From: Tsukamurella sp040611135
Lineage (GTDB): Bacteria; Actinomycetota; Actinomycetes; Mycobacteriales; Mycobacteriaceae
Length of the DNA: 64,000 nucleotides
Assembly: GCF_040611135.1 (NCBI RefSeq)
Contig: NZ_JBEXNL010000002.1
Span: 310,001-374,000, forward strand
Direction: 5' to 3'
The notes below the pieces were generated by a model. That model was not told where the DNA came from and searched no databases. It saw nothing but the letters and a program-made list of their open reading frames with translations. This document shows positions 34,255 to 42,678 of this stretch, in pieces. The position numbers and the translations under genes are program-made. Each line of letters starts with the position of its first letter. The stretch's first letter is position 1.

Positions 34255-35663
34255 CCACGCCTGCGGTCGTGATCGCGGCACCGTCGTCGGGGAGCGGCAA
34301 GACCACGATCGCGACGGGGCTGATGGGGGCCCTGGCCCGGACGAGCACCGTCGCCCCGTTCAAGGTGGGCCCCGACTACATCGACCCCGGCTACCACGCC
34401 CTCGCCACCGGCCGGCCCGGCCGCAACCTGGACCCCGTGCTGTGCGGGGAGCACCGCATCGCGCCGCTGTACCGGCACGGCGCGCGTGGCACGGACATCG
34501 CGGTCGTCGAGGGCGTGATGGGCCTCTTCGACGGCCGGATCGTGGACGGCCCGGGCGGCGCGGCCGTCGAGGGGATCGGCTCCACGGCCGACGTGGCGGA
34601 GAAGCTCGGAGCCCCGGTCATGCTCGTCGTGGACGCCCGCGGCCACTCGCAGTCCCTCGCCGCGCTGCTCGCCGGATTCACCACGTACCGGCCCGGCGTC
34701 GCGCTGGCCGGGGTGATCCTCAACCGCGTCTCGAGCGCCCGGCACGAGCGGGTCTTGCGCGATGCGTGCGCGCACGCCGGCCTCGAGGCGGTCGGCGCGG
34801 TGCCCGGCGCCGCCGCGCTGGAGGTTCCCGCGCGGCACCTCGGACTGATCCCTGCCGCCGAGCGCGGTGCCGAGGCGGTCGACGCCGTCGCCGCGATGAC
34901 GGAGCTGGTGGCGCGGCACGTGGACGTCGAGCGGATCCGCGAGCTCGCGCGCCCCGTCGCGGACGGGCCGGTGTGGTCACCGTTCGACGAAGTCGGACAC
35001 TCGTCGCGGCCGGGGGACGTGGCGCGCGTCGGCCGCACGAAGGAGTCGACTGTCGGCTCGCCGACGGTGGCCCTCGCGGGGGGCCCCGCGTTCAGCTTCG
35101 GTTACGCCGAGCACGAGGAGCTGCTGCGCGCGGCGGGGGCACGGGTGCGCCGCTTCGACCCGCTCGCGGACGAGCTGCCCGAGGGCGCCGCCGCCGCAGT
35201 GTTCCCCGGCGGGTTCCCCGAGGTCTATGCGGAGAAGCTGTCCGCGAACGAGGCGCTGCGCGCGCAGGTCCGGGACCTCGTCGCAGGAGGGGGAGTGGTG
35301 CACGCGGAATGCGCGGGACTGCTCTACCTCGCCGAGTCGCTCGACGGTGTCCCGATGTGCGGGGTGGTGCCGGGCGCGGCGACCTTCACCCGGCGCCTGC
35401 GGCTCGGCTACCGGGACGCGGTGGCGCTCGCGCCGAGCCCGTTGTTCGACGCGGGGCAGCGGGTCACGGGGCACGAGTTCCACCGCACGACGTTCGTCGG
35501 CGGCGGCGCCCCGGGGGGCTCGCCGGCGTGGGGATGGCGCGACGGCGACGGGGTCGCGTCGACCGACGGTCACGTCTCGTCCGCTGTGCACTCCTCGTAT
35601 CTCCACGTGCACCCTGCCGGATACCCCGAGGTGGCGGAACGCCTGGTCAGAGCGGTCGCGTGA
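34248..35663 (+). CDS. cobB: cobyrinate a,c-diamide synthase
   Basis: Amidates the a and c carboxylates of cobyrinic acid with glutamine and ATP. The 471-residue protein has the N-terminal ATPase core APSSGSGKTTIATGL and PFKVGPDYIDPGYH, the conserved EGVMGLFDGR, and a C-terminal class I glutaminase domain with VHAECAGLLYLAES (nucleophile Cys near 352) and the late SSYLHVHPAGYPEVAERLV. It is the CobB family, distinct from CobQ by the PDYIDP motif. It completes the chelatase-cobO-cobB block. Confidence 0.94.
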   Translation: MVTTPAVVIAAPSSGSGKTTIATGLMGALARTSTVAPFKVGPDYIDPGYHALATGRPGRNLDPVLCGEHRIAPLYRHGARGTDIAVVEGVMGLFDGRIVDGPGGAAVEGIGSTADVAEKLGAPVMLVVDARGHSQSLAALLAGFTTYRPGVALAGVILNRVSSARHERVLRDACAHAGLEAVGAVPGAAALEVPARHLGLIPAAERGAEAVDAVAAMTELVARHVDVERIRELARPVADGPVWSPFDEVGHSSRPGDVARVGRTKESTVGSPTVALAGGPAFSFGYAEHEELLRAAGARVRRFDPLADELPEGAAAAVFPGGFPEVYAEKLSANEALRAQVRDLVAGGGVVHAECAGLLYLAESLDGVPMCGVVPGAATFTRRLRLGYRDAVALAPSPLFDAGQRVTGHEFHRTTFVGGGAPGGSPAWGWRDGDGVASTDGHVSSAVHSSYLHVHPAGYPEVAERLVRAVA

Positions 35664-35714
35664 GGAGTTCGTCTCACCCTGAGCGGGGGCCTCGCGCGGG
35701 CTGAGAGGTTCCTG

Positions 35715-35720
35715 TACAAA
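35715..35720 (+). promoter_or_regulatory. -10 element (leaderless) for the DUF4822 gene
   Basis: TACAAA lies 6 bases before the ATG at 35727. Confidence 0.4.
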
Positions 35721-35726
35721 AGCCTC

Positions 35727-36329
35727 ATGCACACCTCGATCAAGCTCGTCTCCGTCACCTTCGCCGCCGCCGCCGTGGTCGCCACCTCCGCCTGCGCCGC
35801 CGGCTCCTACGCCGCCCCCGGCTCGCCCTCCGCCTCCGCCAAGCCCAGCGCCTCGGCCAAGCCCAGCCACGCCGCCCCGTCCTCGGCCAAGGCCGCACCG
35901 TCGTCGGCCAAGGCCGTCGCTCCGAAGGCCGTCCCGGTCAAGGCCGGCACTCCGAGCGCGGTCCTCGCCTCGACCGCGTGGGAGACCACCTCGGCCAAGG
36001 ACGCCAAGGGCGCCAAGGTCGCGCTGACCGACAAGAACGTCAAGAACTACGTGGGTTGGGCGTACTTCAAGAAGGACGGCACCTTCACCCTCTACAACCT
36101 GGACGACAGCGCCAAGGGCAAGGGCCTGTGGACCGTCTCCGCCGATGGCAAGACCCGCGACATCACGGCCCTCAATGCGGACGGCAGCGTGCAGTACAAG
36201 CGCACCGTCGAGATCGTCACGCTGACCGAGAAGGAGTTCACCTACCGGGTGTACCCCGAGGCCTCGAACAAGGCCGTGTACTACGACATCGTGCACACCG
36301 CCACCAAGCACGCAGAGCCGCGCGCGTAG
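35727..36329 (+). CDS. exported lipoprotein with DUF4822-like domain
   Basis: A 200-residue protein. Residues 1-23 form a signal sequence ending ATSAC, a plausible lipobox, so it should be lipid-anchored on the outside. Residues 28-68 are an Ala/Ser/Lys/Pro repeat region (SASAKP and SSAKA units) that acts as a spacer. The C-terminal 120 residues (STAWETTSAKDAKGAKVAL, YVGWAYFKKDGTF, TVEIVTLTEKEFTYRVY) look like the DUF4822 beta domain of lipoproteins. Function unknown. It sits between cobB and cysG but has its own -10 element. Confidence 0.75.
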   Translation: MHTSIKLVSVTFAAAAVVATSACAAGSYAAPGSPSASAKPSASAKPSHAAPSSAKAAPSSAKAVAPKAVPVKAGTPSAVLASTAWETTSAKDAKGAKVALTDKNVKNYVGWAYFKKDGTFTLYNLDDSAKGKGLWTVSADGKTRDITALNADGSVQYKRTVEIVTLTEKEFTYRVYPEASNKAVYYDIVHTATKHAEPRA

Positions 36330-36346
36330 TCGCAGTGGCCGCTCAC

Positions 36347-36352
36347 TAAGCT
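36347..36352 (+). promoter_or_regulatory. -10 element (leaderless) for cysG
   Basis: TAAGCT lies 7 bases before the ATG at 36360. Confidence 0.4.
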
Positions 36353-36359
36353 GAGCGGA

Positions 36360-37598
36360 ATGAACAGCCACGGCGCCCCGCAGGATCCCTACCTCGTCGG
36401 TCTGGACCTGCGAGGGCGCCGTGTCGTCGTCGTGGGGGCCGGCACCGTCGTCCAGCGCCGCCTGCCCGTGCTCCTCGCCGCGGGCGCCGACGTGCACGTC
36501 ATCGCCCCCGAGGCCACGCCCGCCGTCGAGTCGACGCCCGGCATCGTCTGGCACCGTCGGGAGTACGCCTCCGGCGACCTCCTGGGCGCCTGGTACGTTC
36601 TGGCCGCCACGAACGACCCCGTGGTCAACGCGGCCGTCGTCGCGGAGGCCGAGGTGCAGCGCACCTTCTGCGTCCGGGCCGACCTGGCCCGCGAGGGCAC
36701 CGCGGTCACCCCCGCCACCGTCGCCGCCGACGGGCTGCAGGTGGGCGTGCTGGCGTCGGGGGATCACCGCCGGTCCGCCGCCGTCCGGGACGGCCTGCGT
36801 GCGGTCCTCACGGGGGAGTCCGACGGTGCGCCGTCGAACGAGGGCCGGAAGGCGGGGCTGGCGGGGAGTGTCGCGCTCGTCGGCGGCGGTCCGGGCGACC
36901 CGGACCTGATCACGGTGCGCGGACGGTCGCTGCTCGCCCTCGCGGACGTGGTCGTCGCCGACCGGCTCGCGCCGCCGCGGCTGCTGGCCGAGCTCGCGCC
37001 GCACGTCGAGGTGATCGACGCGGCGAAGGTGCCGTACGGTCGCGCGATGGCGCAGCAGGCCATCAATCAGGTGCTCATCGACCGCGCGCGCGAGGGGAAG
37101 TTCGTGGTCCGGCTCAAGGGCGGCGACCCGTACGTCTTCGGCCGCGGCTTCGAGGAGCTCGAGGCGCTCGCCGCCGAGGGCATCCCGGTCACGGTGGTCC
37201 CCGGCATCACGTCGTCGATCGCGGCGCCGTCCGCGGCGGGGATCCCGGTGACGCACCGCGGCGTCACCCACGAGTTCGTCGTCGTGTCCGGGCACGTCGC
37301 CCCCGGCCACCCCGACAGCCTGGTCGATTGGGACGCCCTCGGGCGGCTGCGCGGCACCGTCGTCGTGCTCATGGCCGTGGAGCGGCTCGCGGCGATCGCG
37401 GCCGCCCTGATCGCGGGCGGCCGCCCCGCGCAGACGCCTGCGGCCGTGGTCGAGAACGCCACGACCGGGGGACAGCGCACGGTGCGCGGCACGCTCGCCA
37501 CCATCGCGGCCGATGCCGCCGCCGCCGAGGTGAAGCCGCCCGCGGTGCTCGTCGTCGGGGCCACCGCGGGGTTCACCATCGCCGCCGATCAGTCTTGA
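36360..37598 (+). CDS. cysG: fused siroheme synthase (precorrin-2 oxidase/ferrochelatase and uroporphyrinogen-III methyltransferase)
   Basis: Makes precorrin-2 from uroporphyrinogen III and carries it on to siroheme, the cofactor of sulfite and nitrite reductases; precorrin-2 also feeds cobalamin synthesis. The 412-residue protein has the N-terminal CysG(B) domain (residues 10-160) with the NAD-binding VVVVGAGTVVQRRLPVLLAAGA, and the C-terminal SUMT domain from about 170 with VGGGPGDPDLITVRG, VRLKGGDPYVFGRGFEE and TSSIAAPSAAGIPVTHRG. Its place next to cobO/cobB fits the shared tetrapyrrole branch. Confidence 0.95.
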   Translation: MNSHGAPQDPYLVGLDLRGRRVVVVGAGTVVQRRLPVLLAAGADVHVIAPEATPAVESTPGIVWHRREYASGDLLGAWYVLAATNDPVVNAAVVAEAEVQRTFCVRADLAREGTAVTPATVAADGLQVGVLASGDHRRSAAVRDGLRAVLTGESDGAPSNEGRKAGLAGSVALVGGGPGDPDLITVRGRSLLALADVVVADRLAPPRLLAELAPHVEVIDAAKVPYGRAMAQQAINQVLIDRAREGKFVVRLKGGDPYVFGRGFEELEALAAEGIPVTVVPGITSSIAAPSAAGIPVTHRGVTHEFVVVSGHVAPGHPDSLVDWDALGRLRGTVVVLMAVERLAAIAAALIAGGRPAQTPAAVVENATTGGQRTVRGTLATIAADAAAAEVKPPAVLVVGATAGFTIAADQS

Positions 37599-37603
37599 TT
37601 CCT

Positions 37604-37620
37604 GTCACTTCAGTAACTTG
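37604..37620 (+). promoter_or_regulatory. candidate operator upstream of the first EfpA-type gene
   Basis: GTCACTTCAGTAACTTG starts 81 bases before the ATG. A near-identical GTCACTCCAGTAACTCG starts 80 bases before the second EfpA-type gene (40233-40249). The GTAAC in it is followed downstream by GTTAC in both copies, forming an inverted repeat. Same sequence and distance suggest one regulator controls both genes. Confidence 0.5.
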
Positions 37621-37645
37621 TACCCCACTCGTTACCCGGATCGAC

Positions 37646-37675
37646 TTCCGGATCCGGCTGATCACTCGGTAGCCT
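37646..37675 (+). promoter_or_regulatory. promoter of the first EfpA-type gene (leaderless)
   Basis: TTCCGG (37646-37651), 18-base spacer, TAGCCT (37670-37675), then 9 bases to the ATG. The same two hexamers with the same spacer occur before the second copy. Confidence 0.55.
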
Positions 37676-37684
37676 CAGGGCATC

Positions 37685-40066
37685 ATGACCTCTACGATCG
37701 CGCCCGGCAGCCCGGCGCAGACCTATCGCGTCAAGGGCAGCGCCGTCGGCATCCCCATCCTCGTGCTGTGCGGGATGATCTTCCTCTCGGTGCTCGACGG
37801 CACCGTCGTCTTCGTCGCGATGCCCGAGATCCAGGACGCCCTGGGGCTTTCGGACGCCTCGAAGGTCTGGGTGTTCGGTGCGTACGCGTTGACCTTCGGC
37901 GGATTCCTCCTGCTCGGCGGCCGCCTCGGCGACACCTTCGGCCGGAAGAAGATGTTCCTGCTCGGCGTCGTCGGATTCACGATCGCCTCGCTGCTCGCGG
38001 GATTCGCGACCAATGAGGCATGGCTGCTCGCCGCCCGCGTCGGCCAGGGCTTCTTCGCCGCCATCGCCGGACCGACCGCGCTCGCGCTGATCGCGACCAC
38101 CTTCGCGCCGGGTAAGGCCCGCAATCAGGCGTTCGCGGTGTTCGGCGCGATGGCCGGGCTCGGCTCCATCGCCGGCCTCATCGCCGGCGGCCTGCTCGCC
38201 ACCATCGAGTGGCGCCTCATCTTCTGGATCAACGTCCCGGTCGGCCTCGCCTGCGCGATCGGCGGCTGGTTCACCCTGGACGAGGCGATGTCCGAGCGGC
38301 GGCACGCCCTCGACGTCAAGGGCGCCGTGCTCGCCGTCGCAGGCTGCGTCACCGGCGTCTACGCCCTGACCGCGGGCCCCGAGGCGCACTGGAAGAGCGT
38401 CACCGTCTACGTCGCCGCGGCGGTCAGCATCGTGTGCCTGGCTCTGTTCCTCTGGGTCGAGCGATCGGCGAAGAACCCGATCCTGCCCTTCTCCCTGTTC
38501 AACAACCGCAACCGGGTCGCGGCCATGGTCGCGATCCTGGTGTGCGGCGCCCTGATCCCGACGCTCGGCTTCTACGTGGCGCTGACCTTCCAGCTGGTGC
38601 TCGGGTACACGCCCTTCCAGTCGGGGCTGGCGCTGCTGCCCTTCGCGGTCGGCTTCGGCATCTCGGTCGCCGTCAGCGCCTCGCTGGTCCGGCGGTTCCA
38701 GGCGCGCTGGCTGGTCGCCGCGGGCGGGGTCGTCGTCTTCCTGCCCTGCGTCTACGTGCCGACCCTGATGAGCAAGGCGCCCGCGACCATCGGCTACTTC
38801 CCGCAGATCGCGCTGCCCGTGTTCTTCATCGGCATCGGCGTCGGCCTGGCGGTCGTGCCGCTGCCGCTGGGCGCGGTCGCCGGCGTGCGACCGTCGGAGA
38901 TCGGCCCGCTGACCGCGCTCATCGAGGTCGCCCAGAACCTCGGCGGCATCGTCGGCCTGGCGTCCGTGCAGGTCGTGGTGACCTCCCGGATCATGGCGGA
39001 GCAGGGGCCCACCACCGGGCACCTCAAGCACAAAGAACTCACGGGCGAGGCGATCCACGCGCTCGCCTCCGGCTACGGCCTCGCGTTCCTGGCGTGCGCG
39101 GCGATCCTGATCATCGCCGGGCTCGTGGTGGTCCCGTTCATGCGGTTCACCCCGGACGAGATCGCCGAGGGCCAGGCGGCCAAGGAGTCCAGCGAGTCCG
39201 GTGGCGCGATCCCGTCGACCTCCTTCCCGGCGCAGGCCTTCGAGGCGGACGACGACGATGTCGCCGACGACTGGGAGCCGATCGAGGGCGACGTGACCTC
39301 GGGCCCGATCCCGGTGGTCCGCCGCGAGGATCTGGAACGCGCCTACAACGAGAAGCCGGGCGACCCGGAGCCGGTGTACTTCACCGACCGGTTCCGCGCG
39401 ATCAAGCGCTCCGCCGTCGAGGCGCCCGGCGCGCAGCGCCCGCAGGCCCCGCAGCGGCCGCCCGCGCGGGCCCCGCAGCCGCCGACGCAGGCGATCCCGG
39501 CGGCGCGGCCGCAGCGTCCGGTACCGTCCGGGGCGGCACCGTCGGATACCCACCGGGCCTATTCGCACCCGAGTGACCCGCTGCCGCGCCGTACCGGTGC
39601 CCCCGGCGACGACCTGGCCGGCGTGGCCCGCCCATCCGGACCGATCCAGCGCGAGAGCGCGGACCTGCCGCGCCCACCCGCGCCCCCGCAGCAATCGGGT
39701 CGACAGCAGCAACCGGGTCGACAGCAGCGACCGCAGCAGCCGTACCGGCCCGGCGGGACCGCGCAGCGGCCGAGCGCGCCGATCCACCGTCCCAGCCAGC
39801 CGATCCAGCGCCCGAGCGGCGGGCCGAACCGCCCGAGCGCGCCGGTGGAACGCCCGAGCGGCTCGATGCCGCGCCCCGCGCAGCACCAGCCCCCGCAGTA
39901 CCGCGGACCGGAACAGCAGCCGCAGGATGAGCGACCCCTGCCCAGGCCGGCGCCGAGCGACGGCGGCCGGCACGCCGCGCCCGCGCCGGACGGCATGCAT
40001 CGCCCGGAATCGTCGGAGCAGGCGGACCGCGTGAGCCGAGCCCGTCGGCACCGTCGGGAGGACTGA
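37685..40066 (+). CDS. efpA: EfpA-type MFS drug exporter with long disordered C-terminal tail (copy 1)
   Basis: A 793-residue proton-driven exporter of the 14-helix DHA2 family. The first helix follows a short start ending TYRVKGSAVG; LDGTVVFVAMPEIQ, GGRLGDTFGRKKMF (motif A) and the RVGQGFFAAIAGPTALALI helix fit EfpA of mycobacteria. The membrane part ends near residue 485. The remaining 300 residues are disordered: a conserved block (SGGAIPSTSFPAQAFE, an Asp cluster, DDWEPIEGDVTSG, YNEKPGDPEPVYFTDRFRAIKR) followed by Pro/Arg/Gln-rich repeats and a conserved end, GGRHAAPAPDGMH and QADRV. EfpA of M. tuberculosis lacks so long a tail. A second copy follows in tandem. Confidence 0.9.
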   Translation: MTSTIAPGSPAQTYRVKGSAVGIPILVLCGMIFLSVLDGTVVFVAMPEIQDALGLSDASKVWVFGAYALTFGGFLLLGGRLGDTFGRKKMFLLGVVGFTIASLLAGFATNEAWLLAARVGQGFFAAIAGPTALALIATTFAPGKARNQAFAVFGAMAGLGSIAGLIAGGLLATIEWRLIFWINVPVGLACAIGGWFTLDEAMSERRHALDVKGAVLAVAGCVTGVYALTAGPEAHWKSVTVYVAAAVSIVCLALFLWVERSAKNPILPFSLFNNRNRVAAMVAILVCGALIPTLGFYVALTFQLVLGYTPFQSGLALLPFAVGFGISVAVSASLVRRFQARWLVAAGGVVVFLPCVYVPTLMSKAPATIGYFPQIALPVFFIGIGVGLAVVPLPLGAVAGVRPSEIGPLTALIEVAQNLGGIVGLASVQVVVTSRIMAEQGPTTGHLKHKELTGEAIHALASGYGLAFLACAAILIIAGLVVVPFMRFTPDEIAEGQAAKESSESGGAIPSTSFPAQAFEADDDDVADDWEPIEGDVTSGPIPVVRREDLERAYNEKPGDPEPVYFTDRFRAIKRSAVEAPGAQRPQAPQRPPARAPQPPTQAIPAARPQRPVPSGAAPSDTHRAYSHPSDPLPRRTGAPGDDLAGVARPSGPIQRESADLPRPPAPPQQSGRQQQPGRQQRPQQPYRPGGTAQRPSAPIHRPSQPIQRPSGGPNRPSAPVERPSGSMPRPAQHQPPQYRGPEQQPQDERPLPRPAPSDGGRHAAPAPDGMHRPESSEQADRVSRARRHRRED

Positions 40067-40232
40067 AGCTCCGGTCGAGATCGCGGCCGCCCCCGGCCGA
40101 GCGCCGAGGCGCGAAGGGCGTGTCGTCCGAATTGTGACCTTCCGGTGACCCGGCCGATGCTCGATCCCCGGATCAGCACCGTGGTCTGCGGAAACAGCCA
40201 CCGGAGATGGGTTCCGACCGCACGGATATTTC

Positions 40233-40249
40233 GTCACTCCAGTAACTCG
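40233..40249 (+). promoter_or_regulatory. candidate operator upstream of the second EfpA-type gene
   Basis: GTCACTCCAGTAACTCG, 15 of 17 bases identical to 37604-37620 and at the same distance (80 bases) from the start. Here GTAAC and GTTAC (40242-40255) are only four bases apart, a compact palindrome. Confidence 0.5.
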
Positions 40250-40274
40250 GGTTACGAAAACCGGCATGAACGAT

Positions 40275-40304
40275 TTCCGGGCAGCTTCTATCAGCCGGTA
40301 GCCT
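40275..40304 (+). promoter_or_regulatory. promoter of the second EfpA-type gene (leaderless)
   Basis: TTCCGG (40275-40280), 18-base spacer, TAGCCT (40299-40304), then 8 bases to the ATG, the same arrangement as for copy 1. Confidence 0.55.
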
Positions 40305-40312
40305 CGGACCTC

Positions 40313-42589
40313 ATGACTTCCACGACGATGGCCCCCGGCGGCCCGGCGCAGACCTACCGCGTCAAGGGCAGCGCTCTCGGCATCGCCATCGTCGTGCTGT
40401 CCGGGATGATGTTCCTCGCCGTGCTCGACGGCACCGTGGTGTTCGTGGCGATGCCGCGCATCCAGGAGGCCATGCACCTGTCCGACGCTGCGAAGGTGTG
40501 GGTGTTCGGCGCCTACGCGGTCACGTTCGGCGGCTTCATGCTGCTCGGCGGCCGGCTCGGCGACACCTTCGGCCGCAAACGGATGTTCATGCTCGGCGTG
40601 GGCGGCTTCACCTTCGCCTCCCTGCTCACCGGCTTCGCCACGAACGAGGTGTGGCTGCTCGCGGCGCGCGCCGGGCAGGGCTTCTTCGCCGCGATCGCCT
40701 GCCCCACGGCGCTGGCGCTCATCGCGACCACCTTCGCGCCGGGCAGAGCGCGCAACCAGGCCTTCGCCATCTTCGCCGCGATGGGCGGGCTGGGCTCCGT
40801 AGCGGGCCTCATCGCCGGCGGCCTGCTGGCCACCTGGGACTGGCGCCTCGTCTTCTGGATCAACGTCCCGGTCGGCATCGCGTGCGTGATCGGCGGGTGG
40901 TTCGCGCTCGAGGAGTCGATGTCCGAGCGCCGGCACGCGCTGGACGTCAAGGGCGCGGTCCTCGCGGTCGCGGGCTGCGTCACGGGTGTGTTCGCGCTGA
41001 CCGCGGGACCGGAATCGCACTGGCAGAGCCCTGCGGTCTACGTCGCGGCGGTCTTCAGCGCCGTGTGCCTAGTGGCCTTCCTCTACGTCGAGCGGACCGC
41101 GAAGAACCCGATCCTGCCGTTCTCGCTGTTCCACAACCGCAACCGTGTGGCCGCGATGGTCGCGATCCTCGTGTGCGGCGCCCTGATCCCGACGCTCGGC
41201 TTCTACGTCGCCCTGACCTTCCAGCAGGTGCTCGGATACACGCCGCTGCAGTCCGGCCTCGCGCTCGTTCCGTTCGCGGTGGGCATGGGCATCTCGACGC
41301 TGGTCGCCTCGAAGCTCGTGCTCAAGTACCAGGCGCGCTGGCTCGTGCTGCTGGGCGGCGTCATCGTCTTCCTGCCGTGCCTCTACGTGCCCACCCTGAT
41401 GACCCGCGACCCGTCGACGGTGACCTACTTCCCGTACATCGGCGTGCCGGTGTTCCTCATCGGCATCGGAGTGGGCTTCGCGATCATCCCGCTGCCGCTC
41501 TGCGCGCTCGCGGGCGTGCGGCCCACCGAGATCGGCCCGATGTCGGCGCTGGTCGAGGTGTGCCAGAACCTGGGCGGCATCATCGGCCTGGCGTCGGTCC
41601 AGGTCGCCGTGACCTCGCGGATCATGGCGGGCGGCGGTCCCACCAGCGGCGAGCTCAGTACCGATCCGGCCGTGCACGCGGAACAGCTCACGGCGCTGGC
41701 CTCCGGCTACGGCCTCGCGTTCATCGCGTGCGCGGTGATCCTCATCGTCGCCGGGCTGGTCGTGGTCCCGTTCATGCGGTTCACGCCCGAGGAGGTCGCC
41801 GAGGGGCAGGCGGCCCAGGAGTCCAGCAAGTCCGGCGGCGCGATCCCGTCCACGTCCTTCCCGGCGCAGGCCTTCGAGGAGGACGACGACGTCGACGACG
41901 ACTGGGAGCCCATCGAGGGCGATGTCACCTCAGGCTCGTTCGCCGCGATCCGCCGCGAGGACTTCGACCGCGCCTACAACGAGAAACCGGGCGACCCGGA
42001 GCCCGTGTACTTCACGGACCGTTTCCGGGCGATCAAGCGCGGGCAGGCCGACGGTGCCGCGCCGCAGGGTCCGCAGCCGCCCACCCAGAACTTCCCCGCG
42101 GCCCGTCCGCAGCGCCCGGCGGCCCAGGGCCCCGCCCGGCCGCGCCCCGCGCAGCCGCGCCCGGCACCGTCGGCGCCGCAGCAGGCCTACTCGCACCCGA
42201 GCGACCCGCTGCCCCGTCCGGCCTCGCAGCCCGGCGCCGACCTCGCCGGCCTGGCCCGGCCGTCGGGCCCGATCCAGCGCGAGAGCGCCGACCTGGAGCG
42301 TCCGCCGGTGCCGCCGCGGGAGCCCGCGCACCGCAGGCCGGCACCGCAGCCGCCGCGCCGGCCCGCCGCGGACCCGCACTACCCGCCGAGCCGCCCGATC
42401 CCGCACGCCGCGCGCCCGATGCCGCGGCCCACGGGTCCGCAGCCCGTCCCGCCGCCGCCGGCGCAGCGCGAGTTCGCGCCGCAGACCGGTGGCCGGCACG
42501 CGCTGCCGGAGCCGGACGGTATGCACCACGCGGCCTCGCCGCAGGCCGACCGCGTTCGCGCCCGCCGCCACCGCCTCGACGAGACCTGA
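40313..42589 (+). CDS. EfpA-type MFS drug exporter with long disordered C-terminal tail (copy 2)
   Basis: A 758-residue paralogue of the gene just upstream, clearly a tandem duplicate: the membrane part is nearly the same residue by residue (LDGTVVFVAMPRIQ, GGRLGDTFGRKRMF, RAGQGFFAAIACPTALALI), and the tail keeps the same blocks (SGGAIPSTSFPAQAFE, DDWEPIEGDVTSG, YNEKPGDPEPVYFTDRFRAIKR, YSHPSDPLPR, GPIQRESADL, GGRHALPEPDGMH). The Pro-rich spacer between them is shorter. Divergence is spread through the gene, so the duplication is not recent. The ATG at 40313 is chosen by similarity to copy 1 and by the leaderless promoter; the open frame reaches further upstream. Confidence 0.88.
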   Translation: MTSTTMAPGGPAQTYRVKGSALGIAIVVLSGMMFLAVLDGTVVFVAMPRIQEAMHLSDAAKVWVFGAYAVTFGGFMLLGGRLGDTFGRKRMFMLGVGGFTFASLLTGFATNEVWLLAARAGQGFFAAIACPTALALIATTFAPGRARNQAFAIFAAMGGLGSVAGLIAGGLLATWDWRLVFWINVPVGIACVIGGWFALEESMSERRHALDVKGAVLAVAGCVTGVFALTAGPESHWQSPAVYVAAVFSAVCLVAFLYVERTAKNPILPFSLFHNRNRVAAMVAILVCGALIPTLGFYVALTFQQVLGYTPLQSGLALVPFAVGMGISTLVASKLVLKYQARWLVLLGGVIVFLPCLYVPTLMTRDPSTVTYFPYIGVPVFLIGIGVGFAIIPLPLCALAGVRPTEIGPMSALVEVCQNLGGIIGLASVQVAVTSRIMAGGGPTSGELSTDPAVHAEQLTALASGYGLAFIACAVILIVAGLVVVPFMRFTPEEVAEGQAAQESSKSGGAIPSTSFPAQAFEEDDDVDDDWEPIEGDVTSGSFAAIRREDFDRAYNEKPGDPEPVYFTDRFRAIKRGQADGAAPQGPQPPTQNFPAARPQRPAAQGPARPRPAQPRPAPSAPQQAYSHPSDPLPRPASQPGADLAGLARPSGPIQRESADLERPPVPPREPAHRRPAPQPPRRPAADPHYPPSRPIPHAARPMPRPTGPQPVPPPPAQREFAPQTGGRHALPEPDGMHHAASPQADRVRARRHRLDET

Positions 42590-42678
42590 TCCCCTGCCGT
42601 CTCCCACCCCGTGCGCGCGGCCGCACCCCGCACGCGAGGTGTGGCGCCGCGGCGAGGGTGGGGGAGCCGAAGGCCCCG

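Noticed and set aside
23000..35700. Cobalamin riboswitch for cobQ or cobO/cobB
   Set aside because: Both sets sit a few bases behind other genes with no room for the aptamer, and no conserved B12-box was seen.
37610..41020. Very long open frame (over 1100 codons) on the minus strand opposite the EfpA genes
   Set aside because: It is an antisense shadow produced by high third-position GC; its sequence is Arg/His/Asp-rich and has no domains, while the plus-strand genes are clear.
42590..42678. Terminator between the second EfpA gene and yaaA
   Set aside because: Only imperfect GC-rich pairings such as CTCCCACCC with GGGTGGGGGAG were found, far apart and with bulges.
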